From positions 1 through 64,000 of the forward strand of contig JAKOXG010000018.1 of the NCBI GenBank assembly GCA_029781115.1: a stretch of DNA of 64,000 nt. The letters are read 5' to 3'. How positions within the stretch are numbered: the stretch's first letter is position 1; every line of letters begins with the position of its first letter. Below the pieces are notes generated by a model, which searched no databases, was not told where the DNA came from, and worked only from the letters and a program-made list of their open reading frames with translations. The translations under genes were made by a program, and so were the position numbers. This DNA is from Candidatus Cloacimonadota bacterium (GTDB taxonomy: Bacteria > Cloacimonadota > Cloacimonadia > Cloacimonadales > Cloacimonadaceae). Positions 34,198 to 42,972 of the stretch are shown here, one piece after another.

Positions 34198-36483
34198 ATG
34201 GAACAGCAAAACATCCAAAATCCTGCTACTGAAGAAACAAATGTATCCGATTACCTTAGAATAATCGCGCAATACCGCTATTTGGTGGTCCTGATATTTA
34301 TCATCGTTTTGGTGGGCACGATTTTCTACACCGCCCGTCAACCCAGGATCTATTCAGCATCAAGCAGGATACTCCTGGAGACACAAAAGAGTGGGGCTGA
34401 CCTTTTCTTAGCCGGCACCGGCACAGGTAAAAACGAACTCAATAATCAAATTGAGCTGATCAAAAGCAAACCCATCCTCAATGCTGCTTGGGAGATCATG
34501 AAAAAGTATCCCGAGTGGGAGAGCTTCCCGGCCGCATCTTTAGCCAACCCTGCCAGTCATTTGTCTGGAGTGAAGGTGGAGGCCAAACGTGAGACGGATA
34601 TCCTCACCATCAGCTTTGAATCCACCTCACAAGGCGAGGCCATGGCAGCTGTAAACAGCATTGCTGAGGCGGTTCAACAGGAAAATACACAGTTTGCACG
34701 CCTTGAATTTACCACCATCAGAGAGTTTTTGGAAACTCAATTGGATGCCATTTCCAGACGCCTGCAGAGCTCGGAAAACGACCTGCGCGAGTTTAAAAAC
34801 ATGAACAAGCTCACCGAGCTTTCTACAGAAACCACCAAGCTGATTGAGGAATCTGCCAAGGTTGAAGCTGAATATGAAGCCGCCCTTACGGAGCAGGCTG
34901 TCAAAGCCCGCACCTTGGACCTCCACCAAAAACAGCTGCAAAAGCAGGACTCCTTGGTGGTCAATGTAAACTCCGTGCTCAAAACACCTTACATCAACGA
35001 ACTGCGCAAGCAGGTGACAGAAACTCAATCCTTGATCACCAAACTGCTGACCAAGAACAACTATCCTACAGACCATCCACAAATTATAGCTTTAAATGCC
35101 GAGCTGGAACGCACCAAAGCCGAGCTGGATATTGAGATCAAAAAGCTGGTCGCAGCCACATCAACAGATGACCCTTTGGCTATGCGCAATGAAACTATAG
35201 TAAAGATCATCCAGACCAATGTAGAGCTGGAAATAGCGCGCACCAGAGCGGAAGGATTGGCGCAAACCAAAGAAATGTATGACGAGCGCATCATCTCGCT
35301 GCCAAATACGGAACTGGAACTGGCCAGATTGATGCGTAACGTTCAGTTGGACGGCAAGATACACGGCATCATGATGGAGAAATATGAAGATGCCAAGATT
35401 GCTGAGCAAGCCAAGGCGGGTAATATCCGCATCGTGGACTTGGCCAGCAGGCCCGGAAGCCCGATCAAACCAAGGGTATCCATGAATATCTTGGTGGGTA
35501 TCATTTTGGGCTTGGGTCTGGGAATCGGAGCCGCTTTCCTGGTGCATTCGCTGGATAACAAGCTGCGCACCTTGGAAGACATGGAAACCTATGTGAGGCT
35601 TCCAATTGTGGGTACTATTCCGGTGATCCAGGAATCCGAAGCACGCCTGGAAGAATTTAACGCCATGATCGAGAATGCCGAAGGCGAAAACAAGGAGCAG
35701 CTCAGCAAGTCCATGCACTATGTGATGATGCAATTGGTCTCGCACTATGCACCCAAGTCGCCCGTGGCGGAATCTTACCGCACCCTGAGAACCAATATCC
35801 TCAGCCGCAGATCATCCACCGGCAGCACTTCCATGCTCATCACCTCGTCCGGCCCCAAAGAAGGAAAATCCACCACTATCGTCAATACAGCCATCACGTT
35901 GGCACAGATGAACTCCAAGGTGGTCTTGGTGGATATGGACATGAGACGCCCCATGGTTCACAACAAGTTTGGCATCGAGAAAGAAAATGGCCTATCGGAC
36001 TATTTGATAGACCCGGATGTGAGCATTGAGCAGGTCACCAAAGCCACCGGCATCCCCAATCTGGATGTGATCACCAGCGGATTTGTGCCGCCCAACCCGG
36101 CTGAGTTGATCTCATCTGCAAGGGCAGACACACTCTTGGAAGAGCTCAAAGCACACTATGATTTTGTGCTTTTCGATACACCCCCGATCATCGCTGTGAC
36201 AGACGCCCTGATCCTTACCAAAAAGGTAGACCTCACCTTCCTGGTGGTGCGCTGTGGTTTCACTGAAAAGGGCATCATCAAACGCACCAAAGAACTGATG
36301 GCAAACGTCGGCGCCACCATCGATGGCATCATCGTAAACGGCATCTACACCCAGAAATACTACAGTAGACAAAACTACTATTACTACTATTACTATTACT
36401 ACTACTATGGCGATGAAGCTCCCAGTAAGCTGAAGAAGAAAAATGCGGGCCGCTTCCTACGCAAAAATAAACCTGTCGCTTGA
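34198..36483 (+). CDS. Wzc-like bacterial tyrosine kinase with Wzz domain and an 11-tyrosine run
   Basis: 761 residues. Two transmembrane helices (about 27-47 and 428-450) flank a periplasmic coiled-coil region, followed by a cytoplasmic kinase. The kinase has Walker A S-G-P-K-E-G-K-S-T (551-559), Walker A-prime V-L-V-D-M-D-M-R-R-P (576-585) and Walker B V-L-F-D-T-P-P (657-663). These BY-kinases control polysaccharide chain length by autophosphorylating a tyrosine tail. The tail here is extreme: Tyr at 717, 721 and 722 and an unbroken run 727-737, then a basic end (K-L-K-K-K, R-F-L-R-K-N-K). The run is encoded at 36376-36408 by mixed TAC/TAT codons. The start ATG has GGAG 13 bases away, longer than usual. 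Its 3' end overlaps ispE. Confidence 0.88.
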   Translation: MEQQNIQNPATEETNVSDYLRIIAQYRYLVVLIFIIVLVGTIFYTARQPRIYSASSRILLETQKSGADLFLAGTGTGKNELNNQIELIKSKPILNAAWEIMKKYPEWESFPAASLANPASHLSGVKVEAKRETDILTISFESTSQGEAMAAVNSIAEAVQQENTQFARLEFTTIREFLETQLDAISRRLQSSENDLREFKNMNKLTELSTETTKLIEESAKVEAEYEAALTEQAVKARTLDLHQKQLQKQDSLVVNVNSVLKTPYINELRKQVTETQSLITKLLTKNNYPTDHPQIIALNAELERTKAELDIEIKKLVAATSTDDPLAMRNETIVKIIQTNVELEIARTRAEGLAQTKEMYDERIISLPNTELELARLMRNVQLDGKIHGIMMEKYEDAKIAEQAKAGNIRIVDLASRPGSPIKPRVSMNILVGIILGLGLGIGAAFLVHSLDNKLRTLEDMETYVRLPIVGTIPVIQESEARLEEFNAMIENAEGENKEQLSKSMHYVMMQLVSHYAPKSPVAESYRTLRTNILSRRSSTGSTSMLITSSGPKEGKSTTIVNTAITLAQMNSKVVLVDMDMRRPMVHNKFGIEKENGLSDYLIDPDVSIEQVTKATGIPNLDVITSGFVPPNPAELISSARADTLLEELKAHYDFVLFDTPPIIAVTDALILTKKVDLTFLVVRCGFTEKGIIKRTKELMANVGATIDGIIVNGIYTQKYYSRQNYYYYYYYYYYYGDEAPSKLKKKNAGRFLRKNKPVA

Positions 36484-37297
36484 GGTTTTGGGAAAGCTCC
36501 CAAACGGCTATACTCGTATTGAGACCCTTTTTGCGAGTGTAGATCTTAAAGATTTGCTTAGATTTACTTTGACAAAAAGCCAAGGTATAAAAATATGGTC
36601 TAACCTGCCACAATTGAATACAAAAGACAACCTCATATACAAGGTGGCTCTCTATTTACAGAGCCGCTTTGCCCCCGATAAAGGGGTGGAAATTGAGCTG
36701 TTTAAGGATATTCCTATTGCCGCAGGTTTGGGTGGTGGCAGCTCCAACGCAGCCGTCACTCTATTGGTATTGAGCAAGTTGTGGAGCCTGCACTTAAGTG
36801 AAGAGGAGTTGCACAGGATCGCTGCCACTTTCGGGAGCGACGTCAATTACTTTCTCTTGGGAGGCACGGCACTGGGAGAGGATCGTGGTCAACAGATTAC
36901 ACCTGTGGACGACATCCTTCTGGACAACCTTCTCCTGGTCAATCCACATGTCGCAATCTCGAGCTCTGAGGCCTATCAATTGGTAGACCACGGAGCCCTC
37001 GAGCCCTCGTTTTCATATCTGGACACGATCCAGAAAGGCGTCTTTTTCAACCGCCTGCAGCAGGGTATCGCAGCCCGGTATCCCGTGATAGGCGAGATTT
37101 TAGGCAAGATGCGAGAGCATGGCGCAACCGCTGCTCAGATGAGCGGAAGCGGCAGCACCTGCTTTGGCGTCTTTAAAACCAAAGCTGCTCTGGAGGCCTG
37201 TCGTGATGAATTTGACGACTCAGGCTTTTGGACCAAGGCTACAAGAACCATTAGTAAGGAAGAATATTACAAATGTACACAAAACTTAAGCTATTGA
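36443..37297 (+). CDS. ispE: 4-diphosphocytidyl-2-C-methylerythritol kinase IspE
   Basis: 284 residues. IspE phosphorylates CDP-ME in the MEP isoprenoid pathway. The GHMP kinase motif P-I-A-A-G-L-G-G-G-S-S-N-A is at 91-103; K8 and the D in F-G-S-D-V-N (near 133) are the expected catalytic residues. It overlaps the kinase gene upstream by 41 bases and prs downstream by 25, so this is a compressed gene run. The shared ispE-prs order is common in bacteria. It shows that the organism uses the MEP route; other pathway genes are not in the window. Confidence 0.94.
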   Translation: MRAASYAKINLSLEVLGKLPNGYTRIETLFASVDLKDLLRFTLTKSQGIKIWSNLPQLNTKDNLIYKVALYLQSRFAPDKGVEIELFKDIPIAAGLGGGSSNAAVTLLVLSKLWSLHLSEEELHRIAATFGSDVNYFLLGGTALGEDRGQQITPVDDILLDNLLLVNPHVAISSSEAYQLVDHGALEPSFSYLDTIQKGVFFNRLQQGIAARYPVIGEILGKMREHGATAAQMSGSGSTCFGVFKTKAALEACRDEFDDSGFWTKATRTISKEEYYKCTQNLSY

Positions 37298-38217
37298 CTG
37301 GTAAAGCAAACCGTCCCTTAGCAGAAGAAGTGGCCCGGCATGCGGGGATTCCACTTGCGGACATTGATCTGTTTAAGTTTGCAAACGATGAATCGTTTGT
37401 GAAGATCAACGACAACGTCCGTGGAGCCGATGTGTTCATTATTCAACCCACTTGCCGTCCCGTAAATGACAACCTAATGGATTTGCTGATCATGATCGAT
37501 GCCCTGAAACGCGCTTCGGCACAGAGGATCAACTGTGTGATCCCCTACTACGCATATGCCCGTTCAGACAAGAAGGATCAGCCGCGTGTGCCCATCACAG
37601 CCAAGCTGGTGGCAGACCTCATCACCGTAGCCGGAGCAGACAGATTAGTAACCGTGGATCTACACGCAGATCAAATCCAAGGCTTTTTCGACATCCCTGT
37701 AGACCATCTCTACTCTATACCTTCCTTCGCCAGATACTTTGAGAGCATGAAGATGGAAAACATCGTGGTGGTATCTCCGGATTCCGGCGGTGCAATACGC
37801 GCCAGGTCTTTGGCTACCAGGCTCAATTGCGGCCTCGCCATCGGAGATAAGAGACGCGTGGGAAACGATGACAAGGCAGAAGTGCTGAACATCATCGGAG
37901 ATGTAGAAGGCAAGACAGCCATCCTCTTTGATGACATCATAGACACCGGACGCAGCCTCATCCAAGTGGCTCACGTTTTGGAAGATCATGGTGCCAGCAA
38001 GATTTACGCTGCCTGCACACATGGCATTCTTTCGGCGAATGCAGTGGAGTTGCTCGAAGCTTCGCCGATAGAAAAGCTCTTCATCACAAATACCATCCCG
38101 CTCTCCGAAGAAACAGCCAAATGCAAGAAGATCGAGCAGATGTCCATTGCGGAAATGTTAGCCGTGGCCATCAAGAAGATCCACATCGAAGAATCGCTTA
38201 GCGTATTATTTAGATAG
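37273..38217 (+). CDS. prs: Ribose-phosphate pyrophosphokinase
   Basis: 314 residues, full length. It makes PRPP from ribose 5-phosphate and ATP. Seen are F-A-N-D-E-S-F-V near the start, T-V-D-L-H-A-D-Q-I-Q-G-F-F, V-V-S-P-D-S-G-G, and the PRPP loop I-L-F-D-D-I-I-D-T-G-R-S near 217-228. PRPP feeds purine synthesis and other pathways. The start at 37273 overlaps ispE by 25 bases and GGAAG lies upstream. Confidence 0.96.
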   Translation: MYTKLKLLTGKANRPLAEEVARHAGIPLADIDLFKFANDESFVKINDNVRGADVFIIQPTCRPVNDNLMDLLIMIDALKRASAQRINCVIPYYAYARSDKKDQPRVPITAKLVADLITVAGADRLVTVDLHADQIQGFFDIPVDHLYSIPSFARYFESMKMENIVVVSPDSGGAIRARSLATRLNCGLAIGDKRRVGNDDKAEVLNIIGDVEGKTAILFDDIIDTGRSLIQVAHVLEDHGASKIYAACTHGILSANAVELLEASPIEKLFITNTIPLSEETAKCKKIEQMSIAEMLAVAIKKIHIEESLSVLFR

Positions 38218-38236
38218 TAACCTACTGGAGGAATAA

Positions 38237-38878
38237 ATGATATTTACTCTCGAAGCACAGATGCGCAACACACAGAAGAAATCTGACCTCACACAGCTGC
38301 GTGCTCAGGGTATAGTACCTGCCGTACTATACGGCCCAAACATGGAGACCATGTCCATAAGCATAAACTTGGCCGAGTTTATGAGATGCTACAAGAAAAG
38401 CTTTACCGAACTCGCCTTTTATGAGATACATATGGATGGCAAGAAATACCACACCCTTCTCAAGGACAAACTGATACACCCTGTCCGCCGTGACTTCCTG
38501 CACCTGGACTTTCAGGTGATCCCCACAGAAGTTGAGATGGAATTTGAACTGCCGGTCAACTACATCGGCGAAGCCGCAGGAGTCAAAGAAGGTGGTTTTG
38601 TGGATATTATCCAGCGCACCGTGAAAGTGGTGTGCCAAGCCACTAACCTGCCCGATAACATCACAGTCGACCTCAGCCCCCTCAACGTCGGCGATGCAGT
38701 ACGCATCAAAGACCTTATCCAAGGCGAATGGGTCTACAAGGATGACGAAGAGGAAGTCCTTGTGGTAGTCCACGCCCAGGTTGAAGAGGAAGAAGAGGAA
38801 GAAGAATCCGAAGAAGGCTTGGAAGAAGGCGCAGAAGCCGAAGCCACTGGTGAAGCAGAAGAAAAGACCGAAGAATAA
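38237..38878 (+). CDS. rplY: Large ribosomal protein bL25 (Ctc type) with acidic tail
   Basis: 213 residues. The first ~95 residues are the 5S rRNA-binding bL25 domain (R-A-Q-G-I-V-P-A-V-L-Y-G), followed by the TL5/Ctc beta-domain (V-P-V-N-Y-I-G-E-A-A-G-V-K-E-G-G). The last ~36 residues are almost all Glu with Gly and Ala (38775-38875). GGAGG precedes ATG 38237. It is between prs and pth, the usual neighbours of ctc. The tail is longer and more acidic than typical. Confidence 0.95.
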   Translation: MIFTLEAQMRNTQKKSDLTQLRAQGIVPAVLYGPNMETMSISINLAEFMRCYKKSFTELAFYEIHMDGKKYHTLLKDKLIHPVRRDFLHLDFQVIPTEVEMEFELPVNYIGEAAGVKEGGFVDIIQRTVKVVCQATNLPDNITVDLSPLNVGDAVRIKDLIQGEWVYKDDEEEVLVVVHAQVEEEEEEEESEEGLEEGAEAEATGEAEEKTEE

Positions 38879-38898
38879 TCAGGTAGGTAGCCACATCA

Positions 38899-39474
38899 GT
38901 GAAACTCATCTTAGGCCTTGGGAACCCCGGAATGGAGTATCAAAACACGCGTCATAACGTTGGGTTCATCTGTCTGGATGAGTGGGCTCGCTCTCACAAG
39001 AAAGCCTTCAAGCAAGACTCTATGTTCGCCTATATTCACACTCCAAAAGCAGTGCTCATCAAGCCGCTCACCTGGATGAACCGCTCCGGTGAGGCCGCAC
39101 GCGTGGCACTGCGCCGCTGGGATATAGACCAAAGCCTGGTCATCTATGATGATCTGGAGCTGCCTGCGGGCAAACTCCGCATCCGCAGCTCTGGCACTGA
39201 TGGTGGGCACAATGGCATCAAATCCCTGCTGGAAGTGATCAATGGCGACGACCTCAAACGCTTTCGCATCGGCATTGGCAGAGAAGAAAATGCAGATGCC
39301 AGGGACTATGTCCTGCAAGCTCCATCGCCTGCGCAAGCAGAAGCTATCCAAGCTACGATTGGCAAAGTGGTGGAGTTATTAGACGTTTTTATACACAGAG
39401 ATTTCACTGCTGTACTAAACGAGTATAGCAAGTGGAGAAAATCCTATTCCGAGGGAGAACCTTCGGAATCATAA
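38899..39474 (+). CDS. pth: Peptidyl-tRNA hydrolase
   Basis: 191 residues. Pth frees tRNA from peptidyl-tRNA that has dropped off the ribosome. Seen are G-L-G-N-P-G-M-E-Y-Q-N-T-R-H-N-V-G at 4-20 (catalytic His included), T-W-M-N-R-S-G and the D-G-G-H-N-G-I-K-S loop. The start is GTG 38899, with only a distant AGGTAGG. It is 20 bases after rplY and 19 before rpsF. Confidence 0.95.
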   Translation: MKLILGLGNPGMEYQNTRHNVGFICLDEWARSHKKAFKQDSMFAYIHTPKAVLIKPLTWMNRSGEAARVALRRWDIDQSLVIYDDLELPAGKLRIRSSGTDGGHNGIKSLLEVINGDDLKRFRIGIGREENADARDYVLQAPSPAQAEAIQATIGKVVELLDVFIHRDFTAVLNEYSKWRKSYSEGEPSES

Positions 39475-39493
39475 GTCCATAGGAGGAACTTAA

Positions 39494-39784
39494 ATGATCA
39501 AAAACTACGAACTTATGGTGATCATATCACCAAAGCTCTCCGCGGATGAAGCCAATAAAGCCAACCAAGACCTGCTCACTTGGGTGGAAGAAAACGGCGG
39601 CGAGATCGGATCCACCGACCCGTGGGGAAAGAGAGCCTTGGCCTATCCTATCGATAAGGTCACAGAAGGCTATTACTATGTGAACTACTTCAAGCTGGAA
39701 GCCACTTCCGTGAAGGTGCTGGGACGCTTGATGAACATCAACGAAAACATTATCAGACACATGTTTGTGGCTAAAGATGCATAG
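39494..39784 (+). CDS. rpsF: Small ribosomal protein bS6
   Basis: 96 residues. A 30S protein that forms a pair with bS18. N-Y-E-L-M-V-I-I-S-P at the start and D-P-W-G-K-R-A-L-A-Y-P-I-D, Y-Y-V-N-Y-F are diagnostic. ATG 39494 has AGGAGG. First of the conserved rpsF-ssb-rpsR-rplI cluster. Confidence 0.96.
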   Translation: MIKNYELMVIISPKLSADEANKANQDLLTWVEENGGEIGSTDPWGKRALAYPIDKVTEGYYYVNYFKLEATSVKVLGRLMNINENIIRHMFVAKDA

Positions 39785-39795
39785 TGAGGAATCAA

Positions 39796-40239
39796 ATGGC
39801 AGACCTTAGGTTACCCCGTTTAAACAAAGTCATCGTTTGTGGCAGGATCACACATGACCTGGAACTCAAGTTTACCCCCAAGGGCACCCCTGTGCTGAGG
39901 TTTTCCTTGGCCAGCGACCGTGCCTACAGAGACGAAAGTGGAGAATGGCAGACCCAAACCTCCTTCTTAGACGTCGTAGTGTGGAGTGATCGCGCCGAAA
40001 ACCTCACCAAACACGCCACCAAAGGCACCGCAGTATTGGTGGAAGGCCGCATTGAAACACGCACTTATACAGATCAAAACAACATGAACCGCAAAGTGTG
40101 GGAAATCATAGCTGATAATGTTCAACCCTTGGAATGGAGACCCCGAGAAGATGGCAGTGTCCAATCAGAAGACATCCCGCTTCCGGATGATTCCAGCTCA
40201 GCTGAACCCACCAGCACCACAGACAACCTGCCATTTTAA
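39796..40239 (+). CDS. ssb: Single-stranded DNA-binding protein
   Basis: 147 residues with the OB-fold at 1-115 (L-N-K-V-I-V-C-G-R-I-T, later V-E-G-R-I-E-T-R-T-Y, W-E-I-I-A-D) and a disordered acidic linker ending D-N-L-P-F, the C-terminal tip that recruits repair proteins. I start at ATG 39796 (behind GAGGA), not at GTG 39784. It is 11 bases after rpsF. Confidence 0.95.
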   Translation: MADLRLPRLNKVIVCGRITHDLELKFTPKGTPVLRFSLASDRAYRDESGEWQTQTSFLDVVVWSDRAENLTKHATKGTAVLVEGRIETRTYTDQNNMNRKVWEIIADNVQPLEWRPREDGSVQSEDIPLPDDSSSAEPTSTTDNLPF

Positions 40240-40248
40240 GGAGAATTA

Positions 40249-40485
40249 ATGAATTACTCAGATAGAAGAAGAAGATTCTCGCGCCGTAAGTATTGCCGCT
40301 TTTGTGCAAACAAAGAGCTTCAGATAGATTACAAGAACGTCGATATGATGCGCCAATTTGTGTCCGATGTCGGCAGAATTGACCCCGCCCGTATCACCGG
40401 AACCTGCGCAAAACATCAGCGCAAGCTCACCACCGAGATCAAACGTGCCCGTCAAATGGCACTTATCCCCTACGTGATCGAATAG
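40249..40485 (+). CDS. rpsR: Small ribosomal protein bS18
   Basis: 78 residues, basic. The bS18 fold with K-Y-C-R-F-C at the N-terminus (often zinc-binding cysteines), then [23 protein letters not shown] and A-R-Q-M-A-L-I-P-Y is diagnostic. AAGGAG precedes ATG 40249. Binds bS6 in the 30S subunit. Its stop overlaps the next start by a base. Confidence 0.96.
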   Translation: MNYSDRRRRFSRRKYCRFCANKELQIDYKNVDMMRQFVSDVGRIDPARITGTCAKHQRKLTTEIKRARQMALIPYVIE

Positions 40486-41339
40486 TGTTTTTGATTCCTT
40501 TGCTCTTGGGTGCCTTGGCCACCATTTTCCCGCCATTGGCTATGGTAGCTTTGATGGCGCATAACGGTCGTGCCGCCAGGCTTCATCCCATGCTGCCGCT
40601 CAGAACCATCAGCTGGTTTTTCCTGATCCCGCTGGCATCCCTGCTGTTCTACGGCAGCGATGTCCTCTCGCAGATACATCTGACTGATGCCGTGTTGGGA
40701 ACGGGAGCCATAGTATTGATCTACCTTCTTGCCCTCAAAGCAGGTGCCAAAAGCAACACCGCTTTCAGTTGGGCTACTCTGGGGATCATCATCTATGGCC
40801 TTCTGCGCGCTTGGGGCTGGGGCTCACAGCTGGAGCCTCTTCACACCGAAGCCATCAACACCGCCTTGGAGCAAATGAGACAAATCCAACAGAATATCGA
40901 CGAATCATTGATCAGAACTACCTTGACAGCAATCACCAATCTCTGGCCGGCACAGTGGATGGTCACCCAGATTCTGGCCTTGTTTGTGGGTTTTATCCTG
41001 TTTAAAAAGTTCAGCAGGATAGACGAACCGATCTCCGACAGGACGTTCCCCGCATTCTATAACATCTTTATCTTGGCTGCTTTACCGCTCTATTTCATCC
41101 CCGGTCTCGAGCTGTATTTCTACAACGCGCTCTTGGCGTTGTGCGTAGTCCCCTTCATCCAAGGCGTGGCTATCGTCAATCAGAAATCAGCCGCCATCTT
41201 TCAAAATAGAGTGGTGAGAGTCTTGATCCTGATCCTCTTGCTGTTAAACTATATAACCTATATCATATTGACCATACTGGGCTTTGCCTACATGTGGAAA
41301 AGCCCCTTAATATCACAACAAGGAGATACTCCCCAATGA
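40485..41339 (+). CDS. Membrane protein between rpsR and rplI (DUF2232-like)
   Basis: 284 residues with about eight hydrophobic helices. DUF2232/YybS-like membrane proteins are often encoded between rpsR and rplI, and I assign it on that synteny and the topology; the sequence match is not checked. The start is GTG 40485, overlapping the rpsR stop by one base. It runs four bases into rplI. Function is unknown. Confidence 0.55.
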   Translation: MFLIPLLLGALATIFPPLAMVALMAHNGRAARLHPMLPLRTISWFFLIPLASLLFYGSDVLSQIHLTDAVLGTGAIVLIYLLALKAGAKSNTAFSWATLGIIIYGLLRAWGWGSQLEPLHTEAINTALEQMRQIQQNIDESLIRTTLTAITNLWPAQWMVTQILALFVGFILFKKFSRIDEPISDRTFPAFYNIFILAALPLYFIPGLELYFYNALLALCVVPFIQGVAIVNQKSAAIFQNRVVRVLILILLLLNYITYIILTILGFAYMWKSPLISQQGDTPQ

Positions 41340-41971
41340 AAGTTATCCTCATGCAACATATAGAAAAGCTGGGAGCTAAAGGCGACATCGTGAATGTGAA
41401 GCGTGGCTATGCCAGAAACTATCTGGTTCCCAGAGGCTTTGCCATCTACGCCACACCTCACAACATGAAGAAGCTGGAAGAGATCCGCGCTATCGCCAAA
41501 CAAGAAGAAGCTACCCGCTTGGAAGAACTCAAAAACCTGGCTTCCAGAATCAACGGAACCACCCTCAGCTTTATCCGCAAGACGGATGAGCAAGGCAACC
41601 TCTATGGCTCCGTCTCTGATACTGACATCGTAAACGAACTGAGCGCCAAAGGCTTTCAGGTTCACAAATCCGCCGTCCAACTGGAAAAGCACATCAAAGA
41701 GCTTGGCATCTTCGATATAGAACTCAAGCTCCATAAAGAAGTGGAAGCCCAGATCAAGGTGGAAGTTCAGAAGGAAGATACCACTGAAGCAGTAGAAGTA
41801 GAACCCGAGCCGACAATCGAAGTCCCCACCCCTCAACCCGAAGCAGCAGAAGAGATCCCGACACCTCAACCTGTTGAAGAAGAGATCCCTGAAGCTCAAC
41901 CCATAGAAGAAGAAACCGAGACAGCGGAACCTGAAGCAGCAGTGGAAGAACCCGCTGAATCAGAAGAGTAA
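41336..41971 (+). CDS. rplI: Large ribosomal protein bL9 with a long acidic/proline-rich tail
   Basis: 211 residues; bL9 is normally about 150. The N-terminal domain (M-K-V-I-L-M-Q-H-I-E-K-L-G-A-K-G-D, then V-K-R-G-Y-A-R-N-Y-L-V-P-R-G) is typical, as is the central helix. From residue 145 there is an extra tail of Glu, Pro, Ala and Thr with repeated motifs such as I-P-T-P-Q-P. ATG 41336 (AGGAG upstream) is chosen over 41294 by homology. The tail resembles that of bL25 in the same operon and is probably disordered. It may be a lineage trait. Confidence 0.93.
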   Translation: MKVILMQHIEKLGAKGDIVNVKRGYARNYLVPRGFAIYATPHNMKKLEEIRAIAKQEEATRLEELKNLASRINGTTLSFIRKTDEQGNLYGSVSDTDIVNELSAKGFQVHKSAVQLEKHIKELGIFDIELKLHKEVEAQIKVEVQKEDTTEAVEVEPEPTIEVPTPQPEAAEEIPTPQPVEEEIPEAQPIEEETETAEPEAAVEEPAESEE

Positions 41972-41999
41972 ACTATTTTAACAAGACCGGGAGGTCAAC

Positions 42000-42572
42000 A
42001 TGAAAGACAGATTTTTCAACATTAGGCAGATAGTGCTGACCGTTATCTTCATCGCCGCACTTTCCCTGATGGGAATGATCACTGGCGAGAAATACATGGT
42101 GGCAGTGTATGGAGCTGCGATACTTATTATATCCGGCATTATCTTCCTGTTTGTAAGGAGAAACCAGCGCCACAGCGAGATTTCGCTCGTGAAGAACCGT
42201 GCAGTCGGCGTCGTCGCTGGCGTCGTGCTCTGTATCTTGGCCCTGATCACTCCCTTGATCTTGGTTCTGAAGAGCAACGTCATCAATGTCGGCGAGGAGA
42301 TTACAGCCATGACGATCGTTGCAACCCTCGCTGTAACCATACTGTTCATCGCTCTCTTTGCCTTGGCAGTACACCTGATCAACAACAAGGGTGAAACCTT
42401 TGCCATGCGTGCTTTGGGCTATCTGATCATCATCATCACATCCCTGATCCCTGGCATCTTGATGTCCCGTTTCGACAAAAACACCTCCACCATTGGCTCC
42501 ATCTACTATGTAGCCCTGGCTGTGCTGATCTTGTCTTACAACGGGATAAACCTTCTGAAATCAAAGGAATAA
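42000..42572 (+). CDS. Polytopic membrane protein, unknown function
   Basis: 190 residues with about six hydrophobic helices (near residues 10-30, 33-52, 67-87, 103-126, 137-155, 166-184). GGAGG precedes ATG 42000. It follows rplI by 28 bases and ends before a hairpin at 42613. No family is recognised; charged loops are short. Confidence 0.5.
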   Translation: MKDRFFNIRQIVLTVIFIAALSLMGMITGEKYMVAVYGAAILIISGIIFLFVRRNQRHSEISLVKNRAVGVVAGVVLCILALITPLILVLKSNVINVGEEITAMTIVATLAVTILFIALFALAVHLINNKGETFAMRALGYLIIIITSLIPGILMSRFDKNTSTIGSIYYVALAVLILSYNGINLLKSKE

Positions 42573-42612
42573 CACACCCCGGTTACTAATAAACATTCTT
42601 AGTATCCCAAGA

Positions 42613-42647
42613 CCCATCCGTTTTGGCACCCCGCTAAAGCGGATGGG
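42613..42647 (+). terminator. Hairpin after the membrane protein gene, possible terminator or attenuator
   Basis: CCCATCCG and CGGATGGG pair perfectly around a 19-base loop. No T-run follows, so it could be a Rho-dependent end or an RNA-stability element. It sits in the 97 bases before the DciA-like gene. Confidence 0.35.
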
Positions 42648-42669
42648 CTTGGATTATATGTGACTTAAG

Positions 42670-42972
42670 GTGGCACTTCAGAGCATTGCAGACATAGGCA
42701 AGACCTTGGCTCTCCGCTTAGGTGGAGAGAGATATGCCTCTTTCATCCGCCTCTACTTGGATTATAAAGAAGTGGTAGGCGAGCTGTTAGCCCAAAAGTC
42801 ACACCCTTACCGCTACAAAGACGACGTCCTCTTCGTGGCGGTGGAAAACAACAGCTGGCTGCAGGAATTGGTACTGAAGAAGCAGGAACTCATCGCCAGA
42901 TACCAAGCCGTCAGCCGGATCAAACCCAAAGACATCCTCTTTTTCATCCGCACTCCCAAGGATAAATCATGA
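42670..42972 (+). CDS. DciA-like DUF721 protein
   Basis: 100 residues. The DUF721/DciA fold: an N-terminal helix then L-F-V-A-V-E-N-N-S-W-L-Q-E-L-V-L-K-K-Q-E-L-I. DciA loads the replicative helicase in bacteria lacking DnaC/DnaI; the DUF721 family is wider. The start GTG 42670 has a weak ribosome site directly against it, so the N-terminus is uncertain. It overlaps rpe by 4 bases. Assigned by pattern. Confidence 0.6.
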   Translation: MALQSIADIGKTLALRLGGERYASFIRLYLDYKEVVGELLAQKSHPYRYKDDVLFVAVENNSWLQELVLKKQELIARYQAVSRIKPKDILFFIRTPKDKS

